A stretch of DNA of 64,000 nucleotides from Gemmatimonadota bacterium (GCA_028287305.1 JAQBPX010000019.1:221900-285899); one strand, 5' to 3'. Shown: positions 50,937 to 60,183, counted from the first letter of the stretch. Program-made: numbers and translations. The notes: generated by a model from the letters alone, not told the origin.

Positions 50937-51719
50937 ATGAACAGAAGAGCGGCACTGCTCCAGATCGCGAAGGGCGTCACTGCAATCGGTGCCATGCGGC
51001 TGCTCGCTGCCTGCTCGCTCAAGTCCGATCCCACATCGCCCGGCAGCGGCACCGGCTCGCGCCTGAACTTCGTGCCGCCGGCAGGTGGGCCCACGAAGAC
51101 CGTCGCGAAGGGAACGGTGGGACTCGGCATCGGCGATTCCAATCGCGACGCGATCCTCTACCTGCCGCAGTCGTACGACCCCTCGAGGCCGATTCCCCTC
51201 ACGGTGCTCTTTCACGGTACGGGTGGCAGCGCCGAGACGTTCTATCCCGATTACGTGGCCACGGCGGACACGCTCGGAATGGCGCTGCTCGCGATCGACT
51301 CGTACGCGTACACCTGGGACGCGATCCTCGGCGAGTTCGGCAACGACGTGAGCTTCATCAAGCGCGCGCTCGACTGGACCTTCGACCGCGTGAACGTGGA
51401 TCGCGCGCACTTCTCGTCGTATGGATTCTCGGATGGCGCCACGTACTCGCTCGCCCTCGGTCGCGCGAACGGGGACGTGTTCCGGAAGGTAGGGGCGGCG
51501 TCGCCCGGATTCCTCATGCCGCACGGCGTGGTGGGCCTGCCGCCGATCTTCATCACGCACGGGACGAATGACACCGTGCTGCCGATCGACATGTGCAGCC
51601 GGAAGATCGTGCCGCAGCTGCGCAGCGAGGGCTATGACGTGACGTACAAGGAATTCGCGGGCGGCCACACCGTGATCGGCACGCTGAGGCTCGAGATGTT
51701 TACCTGGTTCGCGGCGTAG
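50937..51719 (+). CDS. Esterase/depolymerase-like lipoprotein
   Basis: The 260-residue protein has a lipobox-like LAAC (Cys26). An alpha/beta hydrolase fold follows that resembles PHB-depolymerase and feruloyl-esterase proteins: an oxyanion region (LFHGTGGSAETF), the nucleophile elbow GFSDGA, a late Asp in HGTNDTVLP, and a His in GGHTV. It would hydrolyse esters at the cell envelope; the actual substrate is unknown. It lies 28 bases after the monooxygenase gene and may be co-expressed. Confidence 0.75.
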   Translation: MNRRAALLQIAKGVTAIGAMRLLAACSLKSDPTSPGSGTGSRLNFVPPAGGPTKTVAKGTVGLGIGDSNRDAILYLPQSYDPSRPIPLTVLFHGTGGSAETFYPDYVATADTLGMALLAIDSYAYTWDAILGEFGNDVSFIKRALDWTFDRVNVDRAHFSSYGFSDGATYSLALGRANGDVFRKVGAASPGFLMPHGVVGLPPIFITHGTNDTVLPIDMCSRKIVPQLRSEGYDVTYKEFAGGHTVIGTLRLEMFTWFAA

Positions 51720-51931
51720 GAGAGTGTCCGTCCGCGACACCGGTGATCCCACGAGCGGACACCTTACAGATCACGCACAATTCGCGGATGTGTCGCAAGT
51801 AACTACGGGGGCACGACATGCGTAGGGAAATGCGAGGGTCACGAAACGGGAACGATTCGAGCAAACCCTTTTCGGCATCGCGCTGTCTGATGTTGTGAAG
51901 CACCCAGCGCAGTCCCGCACCACCTCTTCCG

Positions 51932-52969
51932 ATGTCCGCCCAGATGAACGTCAGCGCCTTCGCCGAAACAATGCTCGCCTCCATCCACCCGGCCCGCGGC
52001 CGCGAGGGGATGGGCTGGAGCATCGAGCGCGAGCGCGTGGACGCGGTGCTCGCCGGCGAGTACCAGGTGGTGCGGGAGCTCGGGCGCGGCGGGATGGGCG
52101 TGGTGTTCCTTGCGCGCGACCTCGTGCTGCAGCGCCTCGTCGCGATCAAGGTCCTGCGTCACGAGTTCGCCGCCAGTGAAGAGTGGCGCGAGCGCTTCCG
52201 CCGCGAGGCGCGCATCAAGGCGCGACTGCAGCATGGATCGATCGTGGCGGTGCATTCCTTCAGCGAGGCAGTCGACGCGCGGGCCGGGAACCAGCTTCCG
52301 CTCTGCTACCTCGTGATGCGATATGTGCAGGGCGAGTCGCTCGCGGCGCGGATGGATCGCGATGGAGCGCTCGACGTGGGCACCACCCGACAGATACTCA
52401 CCGACCTGGCGCAGGCGCTCGACTACGCGCACCGCGACGGGATCGTTCACCGCGACCTCAAGCCCGAGAACGTGCTGCTCGACCGGGATACCGGTCGGGC
52501 CATGCTCACCGACTTCGGGGTGGCGTACATCAGATCGCTGGGGCCAGCTGACGGCACGGCTCGGCTCGGGGAAGGACCGAACGTGTCCGTCGGCACCCCA
52601 GCGTATATGTCTCCCGAGCAGTGCACGGGAGAACCGGACCTCGATGGACGGAGCGATCTCTACGCGCTCGGCGTGCTGGGCTACCAGATGCTGAGTGGCG
52701 CGCTCCCCTTCGAGGCACCAACGGACACGGCGCTCGCGGCGATGCACGTCGCGGTGCTGCCGGACCCGCTGCAGGAGCGCGCGCCGAATGCAGACGCGAC
52801 GCTCGTGGCGACGATCGAGCGCTGCCTGGAAAAGCAGCGGGAACGCCGGCCTCGCACGGGCGCGGAGCTGTGCGCCCGACTGGCGACGGCGCCGAGCGGG
52901 AGGTTTTCGCTGGCCTCGTTCGCTGCGAAGGTCGCAGCCGCGGCGCTGGTGCTCGGGGTGCTCAGCTAG
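51932..52969 (+). CDS. Ser/Thr protein kinase with C-terminal membrane anchor
   Basis: This 345-residue Hanks-type kinase has the complete glycine loop LGRGGMGVVF (50-59), Lys73 (VAIKVL), HRDLKPEN (about 171-178), DFG near 194 and SPEQCTGEPDLDGRSDLYALG. An unusual N-terminal extension of about 45 residues precedes it. A hydrophobic segment at the very C-terminus (AAKVAAAALVLGVLS) could anchor it, but there is no periplasmic sensor domain. Its substrates are unknown. It is followed at once by the ABC transporter genes. Confidence 0.88.
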   Translation: MSAQMNVSAFAETMLASIHPARGREGMGWSIERERVDAVLAGEYQVVRELGRGGMGVVFLARDLVLQRLVAIKVLRHEFAASEEWRERFRREARIKARLQHGSIVAVHSFSEAVDARAGNQLPLCYLVMRYVQGESLAARMDRDGALDVGTTRQILTDLAQALDYAHRDGIVHRDLKPENVLLDRDTGRAMLTDFGVAYIRSLGPADGTARLGEGPNVSVGTPAYMSPEQCTGEPDLDGRSDLYALGVLGYQMLSGALPFEAPTDTALAAMHVAVLPDPLQERAPNADATLVATIERCLEKQRERRPRTGAELCARLATAPSGRFSLASFAAKVAAAALVLGVLS

Positions 52970-52995
52970 GAACTGCAGGCTCGTCGCAGTGGCGC

Positions 52996-53001
52996 TAGCT
53001 T
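52996..53001 (+). promoter_or_regulatory. -10 box for leaderless fetA-like gene
   Basis: TAGCTT lies six bases before the ATG at 53008, without a ribosome-binding site. Confidence 0.4.
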
Positions 53002-53007
53002 CACCTC

Positions 53008-53724
53008 ATGCCACTGTTCGAGCTACACGACGTGCGGCAGGAGCGCGGCGGCGTGGCGGTGCTGCACGACATCAGCCTGGACATCCCCGCGCAGCAGCTC
53101 GTGTCGCTCATCGGGCCCTCGGGAGCGGGCAAGTCTTCGCTGATCCGGCTGCTGAACCGCCTCGATGATCCCGCGAGCGGCACCATCACATACGATGGAA
53201 AGGCGCTGGCCGGCTACGACGTGCGCGAGCTGCGACGCCAGGTCGGCTTCGTCTTCCAGTCCCCCGCGATGTTCGCCGGCACGGTCGCGGAGAACCTGCG
53301 GATCGCCGCCACGCTCGCCGGCCGGACCGCGACGGACGCGACCCTCACCGCCTCTCTCGACGCGGCCGAGCTCGACGCCTCCTTCCTCACGCGCGAGGCG
53401 CGTCGACTCTCCGGTGGCGAGCAGCAGCGCGTGAGCATTGCGCGCGCGCTGACGTCCGAGCCGCGCGTGCTGCTGCTGGACGAGCCGACGTCCGCGCTCG
53501 ACCCGGAGGTGGCCGAGCGATTCATGCACACCGTGTCGCGGCTCAACCGCGAACGCGGGCTTTCGATCGTGATGGTCACGCATCGCCTGGCCGAGGCGCG
53601 CGCATTCAGCGACTACACGGTGATGCTCGAGGCGGGGCGCGTGGTGGAGTCGGGTGCGAGCGCCGGGCTCTTCGCCAGCCCACGAGAGCCACGCACCCGC
53701 GAGTATGTGAGGAGCGCGCAATGA
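53008..53724 (+). CDS. ABC transporter ATP-binding protein, FetA/YbbL-like
   Basis: The 238-residue ATPase has Walker A GPSGAGKSS (36-44), the Q loop in FVFQSPAMF, signature LSGGEQQRVSIARAL and Walker B VLLLDEPTSALD, followed by the H-loop MVTHRLAEA. In E. coli the FetA/FetB pair exports iron and protects against oxidative stress. The permease at 53721 overlaps the stop by four bases (ATGA). The copper operon follows, so the region seems devoted to metal homeostasis. Confidence 0.85.
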   Translation: MPLFELHDVRQERGGVAVLHDISLDIPAQQLVSLIGPSGAGKSSLIRLLNRLDDPASGTITYDGKALAGYDVRELRRQVGFVFQSPAMFAGTVAENLRIAATLAGRTATDATLTASLDAAELDASFLTREARRLSGGEQQRVSIARALTSEPRVLLLDEPTSALDPEVAERFMHTVSRLNRERGLSIVMVTHRLAEARAFSDYTVMLEAGRVVESGASAGLFASPREPRTREYVRSAQ

Positions 53725-54521
53725 CGGAGACGGGGACGATCCCGCTGTCGATCGTGGACCTCGTGCTGGCCAGCGCGCTCGTCTTCGTGGCCGCGGGAAT
53801 ATCGGCGTGGCAGCGGGTGGGCCTCGCAAAGGGATTCCTCTGGGGTGGCGTGCGCGCCGCGCTGCAGCTCGTGGCGGTGGGGTATGTCCTCACGTGGGTC
53901 TTCTCGACCCGGCACTGGTCGCTGGTGCTGCTCGTGCTGCTCGTCATGCTGCTCGCTGCCACGAAGACCGTCACCGATCGCCACCGCGGGGAGAAGCGCA
54001 CGATCGCGATGATCGCCGGCGTCGCCATGCTGGTGGGTGCCGGCCTCACGCTCGCGTGGGTGGACGTGCTGGTGGTGCACGCGACTCCCTGGTACGACCC
54101 GCGCTACGTGATCCCGCTGTTCGGGATGATCGTGGGGAACGCGATGAATGGCGCGGCGCTGGCGGCCGAGCGGCTCGCGTCGGAGATGGACGCGCGTCGC
54201 GGGGAAGTGGAGGCGTACCTCGCGCTGGGCGCCTCCCCGCAGCAGGCCAGCGCCGAGCCGGTGCGGCGGGCGCTCAACGCAGCCCTTATCCCGGCGGTGA
54301 ACGGCCTGATGATTGTGGGGCTGGTCTCCCTGCCGGGGATGATGACCGGCCAGATCCTCGCCGGCGCCTCGCCACTGCTGGCGGTGCGCTACCAGATCGT
54401 GGTGGCGTTCATGCTGGCGGGGGCAGTGGCGATCACCTCGGCCTGCGTGGTGCTGTGGTACCGGCAGAAGTTCTTCACTGCATCCCAGCAGCTGCTCCCC
54501 CGCGCGGCCCAAGCGGGTTGA
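53721..54521 (+). CDS. ABC transporter permease, FetB/YbbM-like
   Basis: The 266-residue protein has about seven hydrophobic helices and the conserved middle segment NAMNGAALAAERLASEM and ALGASPQQASAEPVRRAL, characteristic of the UPF0014/FetB permeases of iron exporters. It pairs with the ATPase encoded just upstream. The last codons overlap the -35 box (TTGACA, 54518-54523) of the copper operon, so the two operons are packed end to end. Confidence 0.85.
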   Translation: MTETGTIPLSIVDLVLASALVFVAAGISAWQRVGLAKGFLWGGVRAALQLVAVGYVLTWVFSTRHWSLVLLVLLVMLLAATKTVTDRHRGEKRTIAMIAGVAMLVGAGLTLAWVDVLVVHATPWYDPRYVIPLFGMIVGNAMNGAALAAERLASEMDARRGEVEAYLALGASPQQASAEPVRRALNAALIPAVNGLMIVGLVSLPGMMTGQILAGASPLLAVRYQIVVAFMLAGAVAITSACVVLWYRQKFFTASQQLLPRAAQAG

Positions 54522-54546
54522 CATAGGGTAGGGGGGTATATACACT
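54518..54546 (+). promoter_or_regulatory. Copper operon promoter with CsoR-like box 1
   Basis: TTGACA (54518-54523) and TACACT (54541-54546) are separated by exactly 17 bases, and the spacer itself is TAGGGTAGGGGGGTATA (54524-54540), a G-rich CsoR-type operator. Binding would block RNA polymerase. Confidence 0.75.
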
Positions 54547-54560
54547 CCATCATCCTCTGA

Positions 54561-54577
54561 TAGGGTGGTGGGGTATA
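54561..54577 (+). promoter_or_regulatory. CsoR-like box 2 overlapping the RBS and start codon
   Basis: TAGGGTGGTGGGGTATA matches box 1 in 15 of 17 positions and begins 37 bases after it. It runs into the A of the chaperone ATG and contains the ribosome-binding site, so it may also act on translation or on elongation. Confidence 0.65.
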
Positions 54578-54780
54578 TGGCAGAGATCGCATTGGAAATT
54601 CGCGGGATGACGTGCAGCCACTGCGTGTCGCACGTGAAGAAGGCCATCGAGAAGGCCGGCGCGACCGCCAGCGACGTACGCGTGGGGAGCGCCCGCGTCG
54701 AGATTCCCGAGGGCAGCTCCACCGGAGCCGTGATCGCGGCGATCGGGGACGCGGGGTATCCCGCGTTCGAGGCGACGTGA
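54577..54780 (+). CDS. copZ: Heavy-metal-associated domain protein, CopZ-like chaperone
   Basis: The 67-residue HMA-fold protein has the copper-binding motif MTCSHC (Cys13 and Cys16) and the standard beta-alpha-beta pattern. It would deliver Cu(I) to the CopA ATPase encoded 580 bases downstream. The ATG at 54577 follows GGTGGTGGGG. It is the first gene of the operon chaperone-cupredoxin-copA-csoR-HD-GYP. Confidence 0.88.
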   Translation: MAEIALEIRGMTCSHCVSHVKKAIEKAGATASDVRVGSARVEIPEGSSTGAVIAAIGDAGYPAFEAT

Positions 54781-54781
54781 G

Positions 54782-55159
54782 ATGCGCCCCGATGAGGTAG
54801 CGGTCGTGGCGGCGGGCCTCGGCGCCATCGCCTGGGTCAACTGGTACTTCTTCCTCGCCGACCGTGGCGGCGCCTCCGCACGCACAGCCAAGGGAGGCGT
54901 GCAGGAGGTCACGATCGCGGTGCACGGCGGCTACGATCCCGCCACCGTCCGCGTGAAGGCGGGGGCTCCGGTGCGCATCGTCTTCGACCGGCAGGAGACT
55001 TCGAGCTGCTCCGAGGAGATCGTGATCCCGGACTTCGGCGTGCGCCGGTTCCTGCCGGCGTTCCAGAAGACAGTCATCGATATCCCGGCCGGTCCTGCTG
55101 GCTCGCACGAGATGAGCTGCGGCATGGGCATGCTCCACGGCACGATCGTGGTGGAGTGA
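54782..55159 (+). CDS. Membrane-anchored cupredoxin-like protein
   Basis: The 125-residue protein has one N-terminal membrane helix (VAVVAAGLGAIAWVNWYFFL) followed by a cupredoxin fold facing the periplasm (VTIAVHGGYDPATVRVKAG, FDRQETSSCSEEIVIPDFG). The end, SHEMSCGMGMLHGTI, contains Cys, His and Met of the sort that bind copper, although the exact type 1 ligand set is not clear. It begins two bases after the chaperone gene. It would buffer periplasmic copper or pass it on from CopA. Confidence 0.75.
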   Translation: MRPDEVAVVAAGLGAIAWVNWYFFLADRGGASARTAKGGVQEVTIAVHGGYDPATVRVKAGAPVRIVFDRQETSSCSEEIVIPDFGVRRFLPAFQKTVIDIPAGPAGSHEMSCGMGMLHGTIVVE

Positions 55160-55162
55160 GCG

Positions 55163-57400
55163 ATGGCCGACAGCGCCACGCCGACGAAAATCACCATCCC
55201 CGTGAGCGGGATGACGTGCGCCGCCTGCCAGGCCCGCGTACAGCGCACGCTCCAGGGGACGCCGGGCGTCCACGACGCCACGGTGAACCTGATGATGAAC
55301 AACGCCACGGTTGACTACGACGCGAGCGTCGCAACGCCCGCGTCGCTGGTCGAGGCGATTCGCGACACGGGCTACGGCGCCGACCTGCCGGTGGCTGGCC
55401 GTACTGCCTTCGAGGACCAGGAGGCGCAGGATCATGCGCGCGCCGAGGAGTATCGCGAACTGCGCGCGAAGGCGGGTGTCGCGCTGGCGATCGCGGTCGC
55501 GGCGATGTTCCTGCCGATGCACCGCATGATGGGCGCGGGCGCGTACGTGCTCGGCGCGATCACCACGGGCGTGATGCTCTGGGCAGGACGCCACTTCTAC
55601 ACGCGCGCGTTCCAGTCATTCCGCCATCACTCGGCGGACATGAACACGCTGATTGCCGTGGGCACCGGCGCCGCGTGGACGTATTCCGAGATCGCCACGG
55701 TGAACCCCGGCTTCTTCACGAGTCGCGGCGTGCCCGCCGACCTGTACTACGAGGCGATCGTCGCCATCATCGGCTTCATCCTCATGGGCAACGCGCTCGA
55801 GGCGAAGGCGAAGGGCAACACCTCCCGGGCACTGCGCGCGCTGGTCGACCTCCAGCCGAAGACCGCGCGCGTGGTGCGCGGCGGCGCCGAGGTCGACGTG
55901 GACATCGGTGACGTGGCGCAGGGTGACGTGATCGTGGTCCGCCCTGGCGAGCGCGTGCCGGTGGACGGACGAATCTCCGAGGGAGAGAGCTCGATCGACG
56001 AGAGCATGCTCACGGGTGAGTCCATGCCGGTCACCCGGCGTGCCGGGGACAGCGTGTCGGGCGGCACGATCAATCGCGCCGGTGGCTTCCGCATGTCGGC
56101 GACCACGCTCGGCGAGGACAGCGTGCTCGCGCGCATCGTGAGGCTGATGCGCGATGCACAGGGGCAGCGCGCGCCCATCCAGGCACTGGCCGACCGGATC
56201 AGCGGCGTGTTCGTGCCGGTCGTGATCTCGATCGCGATCGCGACGTTCGTCGCGTGGTACCTGCTCGCCACCAGCGCGCCCGCGGTGCATGGCTTCGCGA
56301 GTGCGATTGCGGTGCTGATCATCGCGTGCCCGTGTGCGATGGGGCTCGCGGTGCCCACGGCCGTGATGGTCGCGACGGGCAAGGGGGCGGAGCTCGGCGT
56401 GTTGATCAAGGGCGGGCCGGCGCTCGAGCGGCTCGCGCACGTGGGCACGGTGGTCCTCGACAAGACGGGCACGGTGACGGAGGGGCGCCCGACGGTGGTC
56501 GAGGTGCGCGCGGTCAACGGGTTCGATGACGCCTCGCTCATCGCGCATGCGGCGGCAGTGGAAGCGCGCTCCGAGCATCCGCTTGGTGAGGCGATCGTGA
56601 ATTTCTTCATCCAGGGCGAAGCGAAGGATCTGCAGTCGGCAGTCACGCAGTTCGAATCCCTCACCGGCCGCGGCGTGCGCGGCGTGGTGAACGGAAAGCT
56701 GGTGACGGTCGGTTCCCCCGCACTGATGCGCGAGTCAGGCGCCGACGACGCCTCCGTCGCCGGCTGGCGAGACGCGCAGCTCGGCGAAGGGCGCACGGTG
56801 GTGCACGTCGCGGTGGACGGCCTGCTGGCTGGCGCCATCGCGATTGCCGATCCCATTCGCGAGACCACCGTCAATGCCATCTCGCAGCTTCATGCGCTCG
56901 GCATCGCGACCGTGCTGCTTTCCGGCGACAACCGCACGGTGGCCGAGTCGATCGCGCGCCAGGCGGGCATCACGACCGTAGTGGCCGAGGTGCTGCCCGA
57001 GCAGAAGGTGGCCGAGGTGCAGCGCCTGCAGGCGGCGGGGCAGGTGGTCGCGATGGTCGGCGATGGGATCAATGACGCACCAGCGCTCGCGCAGGCCGAC
57101 GTTGGGCTCGCGATGGGCAGCGGGACCGACATCGCCACCGAGGCGGGCGACGTGGTGCTGATGCGCGCCGACCCGCGCGCCGTGGCCGACGCCATCCGGC
57201 TGGCGCGCGCGACGATGCGCACGATGAAGCAGAACCTCTTCTGGGCCTTCGCCTACAACGTGATCGGGATCCCGGTCGCGGCAGGCGTGTTATATCCCGC
57301 GTTCGGGTTCCAGCTGAATCCCGTCATCGCCGGCGCGGCGATGGCCCTCAGCTCGGTGTCCGTCGTCTCGAATTCCCTCAGGTTGCGGAGCTTCCGATGA
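55163..57400 (+). CDS. copA: Copper-exporting P1B-type ATPase
   Basis: This 745-residue ATPase has an N-terminal HMA domain with MTCAAC (Cys19, Cys22). Six to eight membrane helices include the transport motif [15 protein letters not shown] is the actuator loop, DKTGTVTEG has phosphorylated Asp433, and [16 protein letters not shown] is the hinge. The CPC motif indicates Cu(I) export from the cytoplasm. The gene lies between the cupredoxin gene and csoR, and its stop overlaps the csoR start by four bases. Confidence 0.95.
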   Translation: MADSATPTKITIPVSGMTCAACQARVQRTLQGTPGVHDATVNLMMNNATVDYDASVATPASLVEAIRDTGYGADLPVAGRTAFEDQEAQDHARAEEYRELRAKAGVALAIAVAAMFLPMHRMMGAGAYVLGAITTGVMLWAGRHFYTRAFQSFRHHSADMNTLIAVGTGAAWTYSEIATVNPGFFTSRGVPADLYYEAIVAIIGFILMGNALEAKAKGNTSRALRALVDLQPKTARVVRGGAEVDVDIGDVAQGDVIVVRPGERVPVDGRISEGESSIDESMLTGESMPVTRRAGDSVSGGTINRAGGFRMSATTLGEDSVLARIVRLMRDAQGQRAPIQALADRISGVFVPVVISIAIATFVAWYLLATSAPAVHGFASAIAVLIIACPCAMGLAVPTAVMVATGKGAELGVLIKGGPALERLAHVGTVVLDKTGTVTEGRPTVVEVRAVNGFDDASLIAHAAAVEARSEHPLGEAIVNFFIQGEAKDLQSAVTQFESLTGRGVRGVVNGKLVTVGSPALMRESGADDASVAGWRDAQLGEGRTVVHVAVDGLLAGAIAIADPIRETTVNAISQLHALGIATVLLSGDNRTVAESIARQAGITTVVAEVLPEQKVAEVQRLQAAGQVVAMVGDGINDAPALAQADVGLAMGSGTDIATEAGDVVLMRADPRAVADAIRLARATMRTMKQNLFWAFAYNVIGIPVAAGVLYPAFGFQLNPVIAGAAMALSSVSVVSNSLRLRSFR

Positions 57401-57750
57401 ACGACCACGTGCACTGCGCCTGCGGGTCGGGCGACGTCGAGGTCCAGGGTGATGGTGAGGGACGCCACGCGGTCGGCGTCGACCCGGCCATCAAGGATGG
57501 GAACCTCAAGCGGCTGCGCCGCATTGAGGGGCAGGTGCGCGGGCTCCAGAAGATGATCGAGGAGGACCGCTACTGCGCCGACGTCCTCACGCAGGTGTCG
57601 AGCGTCCACGAGGCGCTCCGGAGCGTTGGCCGGGAGCTGATGCGCAACCACATGAAGCACTGCGCGGCCACCGCGATCCGCGCTGGGGGCGACGAGGCGA
57701 ACGCGATGTACGACGAGCTGGTGGAGATGATGTACAAGAACGCGCGATGA
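57397..57750 (+). CDS. csoR: CsoR-family copper-sensing repressor
   Basis: The 117-residue all-helical repressor has the Cu(I) ligands Cys60, His85 and Cys89 (RYCADVL and NHMKHC), the canonical Cys-His-Cys set. The N-terminal tail has extra His and Cys (HVHCACG). It would release the two G-rich boxes at 54524-54540 and 54561-54577 when copper binds. It is encoded fourth in the operon it should control, giving autoregulation. The HD-GYP gene start overlaps its stop. Confidence 0.93.
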   Translation: MNDHVHCACGSGDVEVQGDGEGRHAVGVDPAIKDGNLKRLRRIEGQVRGLQKMIEEDRYCADVLTQVSSVHEALRSVGRELMRNHMKHCAATAIRAGGDEANAMYDELVEMMYKNAR

Positions 57751-59144
57751 GTGAGTTCGAGCCGCCCTCAGTGGCGCCGCGCGTCGCGGGGGCGAGCGTG
57801 TTGCTCTCGGAGGTGCTGTCCGCCCTCTCCCACGCACTGGACCTCACCGAGGGACAGCCCCTCGGGCACACCGAGCGCACGTGCCTGATCGGCATGCGCA
57901 TCGGCGCGGAGCTGGGGCTGAGCGCCGAGGAGCGCTCGGCGCTCTACTACGCATTGCTGCTGAAGGACGCGGGCTGCAGCTCGAACGCGAGCAAGATGGC
58001 GCTGCTCTTCGCCGCGGACGATCGCGCCGTGAAGCCCGCGATGAAGGAAGTGGACTGGCACCAGCGGCTCGTGCTGGCCGCGAAGACCTTTCGCAATGCG
58101 GCGGGGGACGCGGGCCTGCTGCAGAAGGTGCGCGCGTTCCTCACGATCGCGCAGACCGAGGACATGACGAAGGACCTGATCGCCCTGCGCTGTGATCGCG
58201 GCGCGCTGATCGCACAGCGGCTCGGCTTTCCGGAGGCGACGAGCCAGGCGATCTACAGCCTGGACGAGCACTGGTGCGGGCTGGGCTACGCGCGCGGGCT
58301 GTCGGGGAAGGACATTCCCCTGCTCGCGCGCATCTGCAACCTGGCGCAGACGGCGGAGGCGTTCCACGACGCGCACGGGCTCAACGCGATGCTGCGCGTG
58401 GTGAAGAAGCGCAGCGGCACCTGGTTCGACCCACAGCTGGCCGCGATCGTGGCGGGATGGAAGCAGGATCGCGCGTGGTGGCAGTCGCTCGCGGGAGCCG
58501 ACCTCAACGATCGCGTGGTGGCCGAGGAGCCGAGCGCGCTCACGCGCACCGTGGACGAGGAGGGGCTCGATGAAGTGGCGCGCGCGTTCGCGGACATCAT
58601 CGATGCCAAGAGCCCGTACACCTTCCAGCACTCGCGACGCGTGGCGGACGTGTCGCGCCAGCTCGCGGTGGCGCTCGGGGCGGACGAGGAAGAGGCGCGG
58701 CGCATCTATCGCGCGGGGCTGCTGCACGACATCGGCAAGCTGGGCGTGAGCAACCGGATCCTGGACAAGGACGGCAAGCTCGACGCGCAGGAGTGGGTGC
58801 AGATGAAGAAGCACCCGCAGCACTCGCTGTCCATCCTGCTGCGCGTGACGGCGTTCGGGGACTTTGCGTGGACCGCCGCGCTGCATCATGAGAAGCTCGA
58901 TGGCAGCGGCTATCCGTATGGGCTGAAGGACAAGCAGCTGGACCAGGCGGCGCGCATCCTGGCGGTGTCGGACATTTTCGACGCGCTGATTTCCGACCGG
59001 CCCTATCGCGCGGGCATGCCGATCGAGCGGGTGATGTCCATCATCTCGGCGGACGCGGAGAGTGGGAAGCTGTGCGCGACGGTGGTGGGCGCGCTGAAGG
59101 CAGTGCAGCTGCAGTCATCCGGGGCGCCACTGCAGTCATCCTGA
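57747..59144 (+). CDS. Tandem HD-GYP protein (one active and one degenerate copy)
   Basis: The 465-residue protein has two HD-GYP-like halves. The second (about 275-440) is complete: HDIGKLG at about residue 328, HHEKLDGSGYP, and SDIFDALISDRPYR. It should hydrolyse cyclic di-GMP. The first half (about 20-230) keeps the helix pattern (HTERTCLIGMRIGAELGL and DEHWCGLGYARGL) but has KDAGC in place of HDIGK and GYA in place of GYP, so it is probably inactive. The last eleven or so residues (QLQSSGAPLQSS) are read from short interspersed repeats. It is fused to the copper operon by a four-base overlap. Confidence 0.85.
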   Translation: MSEFEPPSVAPRVAGASVLLSEVLSALSHALDLTEGQPLGHTERTCLIGMRIGAELGLSAEERSALYYALLLKDAGCSSNASKMALLFAADDRAVKPAMKEVDWHQRLVLAAKTFRNAAGDAGLLQKVRAFLTIAQTEDMTKDLIALRCDRGALIAQRLGFPEATSQAIYSLDEHWCGLGYARGLSGKDIPLLARICNLAQTAEAFHDAHGLNAMLRVVKKRSGTWFDPQLAAIVAGWKQDRAWWQSLAGADLNDRVVAEEPSALTRTVDEEGLDEVARAFADIIDAKSPYTFQHSRRVADVSRQLAVALGADEEEARRIYRAGLLHDIGKLGVSNRILDKDGKLDAQEWVQMKKHPQHSLSILLRVTAFGDFAWTAALHHEKLDGSGYPYGLKDKQLDQAARILAVSDIFDALISDRPYRAGMPIERVMSIISADAESGKLCATVVGALKAVQLQSSGAPLQSS

Positions 59145-59208
59145 GCGAAGCGGACGTCATCCAGAGCTTCGCTCCCGTCGTCATCCAGGGCGAAGCGAAG
59201 GATCTGCA
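59113..59208. repeat. Cluster of short GTCATCC-type interspersed repeats
   Basis: Four GTCATCC-containing units (for example GTCATCCTGAGCGAAGCGG and GTCATCCAGGGCGAAGCGAA) stand in a row and end at 59208, ten bases before element B. The last codons of the HD-GYP gene lie inside them. Confidence 0.75.
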
Positions 59209-59217
59209 GTGCGCCGC

Positions 59218-59371
59218 CACTGAAACAACCAAACAGCAACAGCCTTGAGCCACGGGTTGCACTGAGCCGCTGCGCGGCTGACACTGCCAAGGGATAGCAG
59301 TGATGCGCCTGCGCAGCAGGCGCCCGTGAAACCCGTGGCTTGAGTCAGTTGCAGTTGATGAGGTTTCAGTG
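59218..59371 (-). repeat. 154-bp inverted-repeat element, copy B (reverse orientation)
   Basis: The sequence is the near-identical reverse complement of copy A (35796-35949), with the same CACTGAAAC and GTTTCAGTG ends and the same length. It adjoins the toxin-antitoxin-like pair. Confidence 0.85.
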
Positions 59372-59380
59372 TGCCAGCAG

Positions 59381-59782
59381 TCATCCTGCCCTCGAGGATG
59401 CGTGATCTGCACTGGAGTCCACGAAATTGATCGCAATATCCTCGACGTTCACGATCCTGCGCCGGCCGTAGTCCCGCTCTACCGCGCGAATCTCGACGCG
59501 CAGCGGCGACTCGCCGACCACCAGCATGTTGCTGACATCGAGGAGGTCGGCGCGGCTGACCGCCTCGATGTTCGCGCCGAACGCGACGAGGGCCTGGAGC
59601 ACGCGCTCCGCATTGGCCGGGTTGGGACTCACGAAGATCTCGAGCGCGCCCGCCGCGCGCGGTGCCTCGCCGTTCAGCGCATCGGCGTGCGCGCCAGCGA
59701 CCAGGTAGTCAACCCGCCGGTCGCTGAACTCGCGCAGCAAATCGCTGAAATCGGGTTCCAGTGCGGGGACCGGGGTGGGCAT
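59381..59782 (-). CDS. Degenerate nucleotidyltransferase-like protein (AbiEii/MNT-like)
   Basis: This 133-residue protein resembles small nucleotidyltransferase-fold proteins with FSDLLREFSDRRVDYLVAG and NAERVLQALVAFGANIEAV. Family members carry a GG...D-x-D metal site; here the matching segment reads AHADALNGEAPRAAGALEIF, with no such aspartates, so it is probably catalytically dead. A later IEIRAVE-type strand and DIAINFVD match the fold ends. Its coding region overlaps the HTH gene (59709-60182) by 74 bases in a different frame. The pair looks like a toxin-antitoxin unit, as MNT proteins often pair with HTH or HEPN partners, but activity is not shown. Confidence 0.6.
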   Translation of the reverse strand: MPTPVPALEPDFSDLLREFSDRRVDYLVAGAHADALNGEAPRAAGALEIFVSPNPANAERVLQALVAFGANIEAVSRADLLDVSNMLVVGESPLRVEIRAVERDYGRRRIVNVEDIAINFVDSSADHASSRAG

Positions 59783-60182
59783 GGCGGCTGAGCTCCGTGA
59801 CGCGAGTGAGTGCGGTGAGGGCGGGATTCGCCTTGCGGACGGCGGCGGCTGGGGGATGGCGCGCGGGTGCGGTCCTGGCGGCCTTCGCGGCCTTCGCGGC
59901 CTTCGCGGCCTTGCCAGCCTTGGCCGCCTTGGCGACTGCGGGACGCGCCTCACCGCGCGCGCGGGCGAGCTCCCAATCGGCCTGGAGCTCCATCCACCGC
60001 TCCGCGGAGATGCCGAGGGAGTCCTCCAGGCGGAGCGCGGTGTCGGCGGTGACGCCCCTTCTCCCGTTGATGATCTCGTTGAGGCGGACGAACGAGACGC
60101 CGATCTCGTGGGCGAAGTCGGACTGGGAGGTACCGCGCTTCCGGAGCTCGGTCCGGATGAGGGTGCCGGGGTGCATGCTCAT
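59709..60182 (-). CDS. HigA-type HTH antitoxin-like protein with Ala/Lys tail
   Basis: The 157-residue protein starts with a HigA/VapI-like XRE domain (about 1-75): HPGTLIRTELRKRG, then SQSDFAHEIGVSFVRLNEI and the family motif INGRRGVTADTALRL. The tail is a low-complexity run of Ala, Lys and Gly (KAAKAGKAAKAAKA) that may bind DNA nonspecifically. No HigB gene is adjacent; its neighbour is the nucleotidyltransferase-like gene that overlaps its end. TAACGT stands five bases before the ATG at 60182. A Met at 60176 is an alternative start. Confidence 0.68.
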   Translation of the reverse strand: MSMHPGTLIRTELRKRGTSQSDFAHEIGVSFVRLNEIINGRRGVTADTALRLEDSLGISAERWMELQADWELARARGEARPAVAKAAKAGKAAKAAKAAKAARTAPARHPPAAAVRKANPALTALTRVTELSRHAHPGPRTGTRFQRFAARVQRPAG

Positions 60183-60183
60183 A

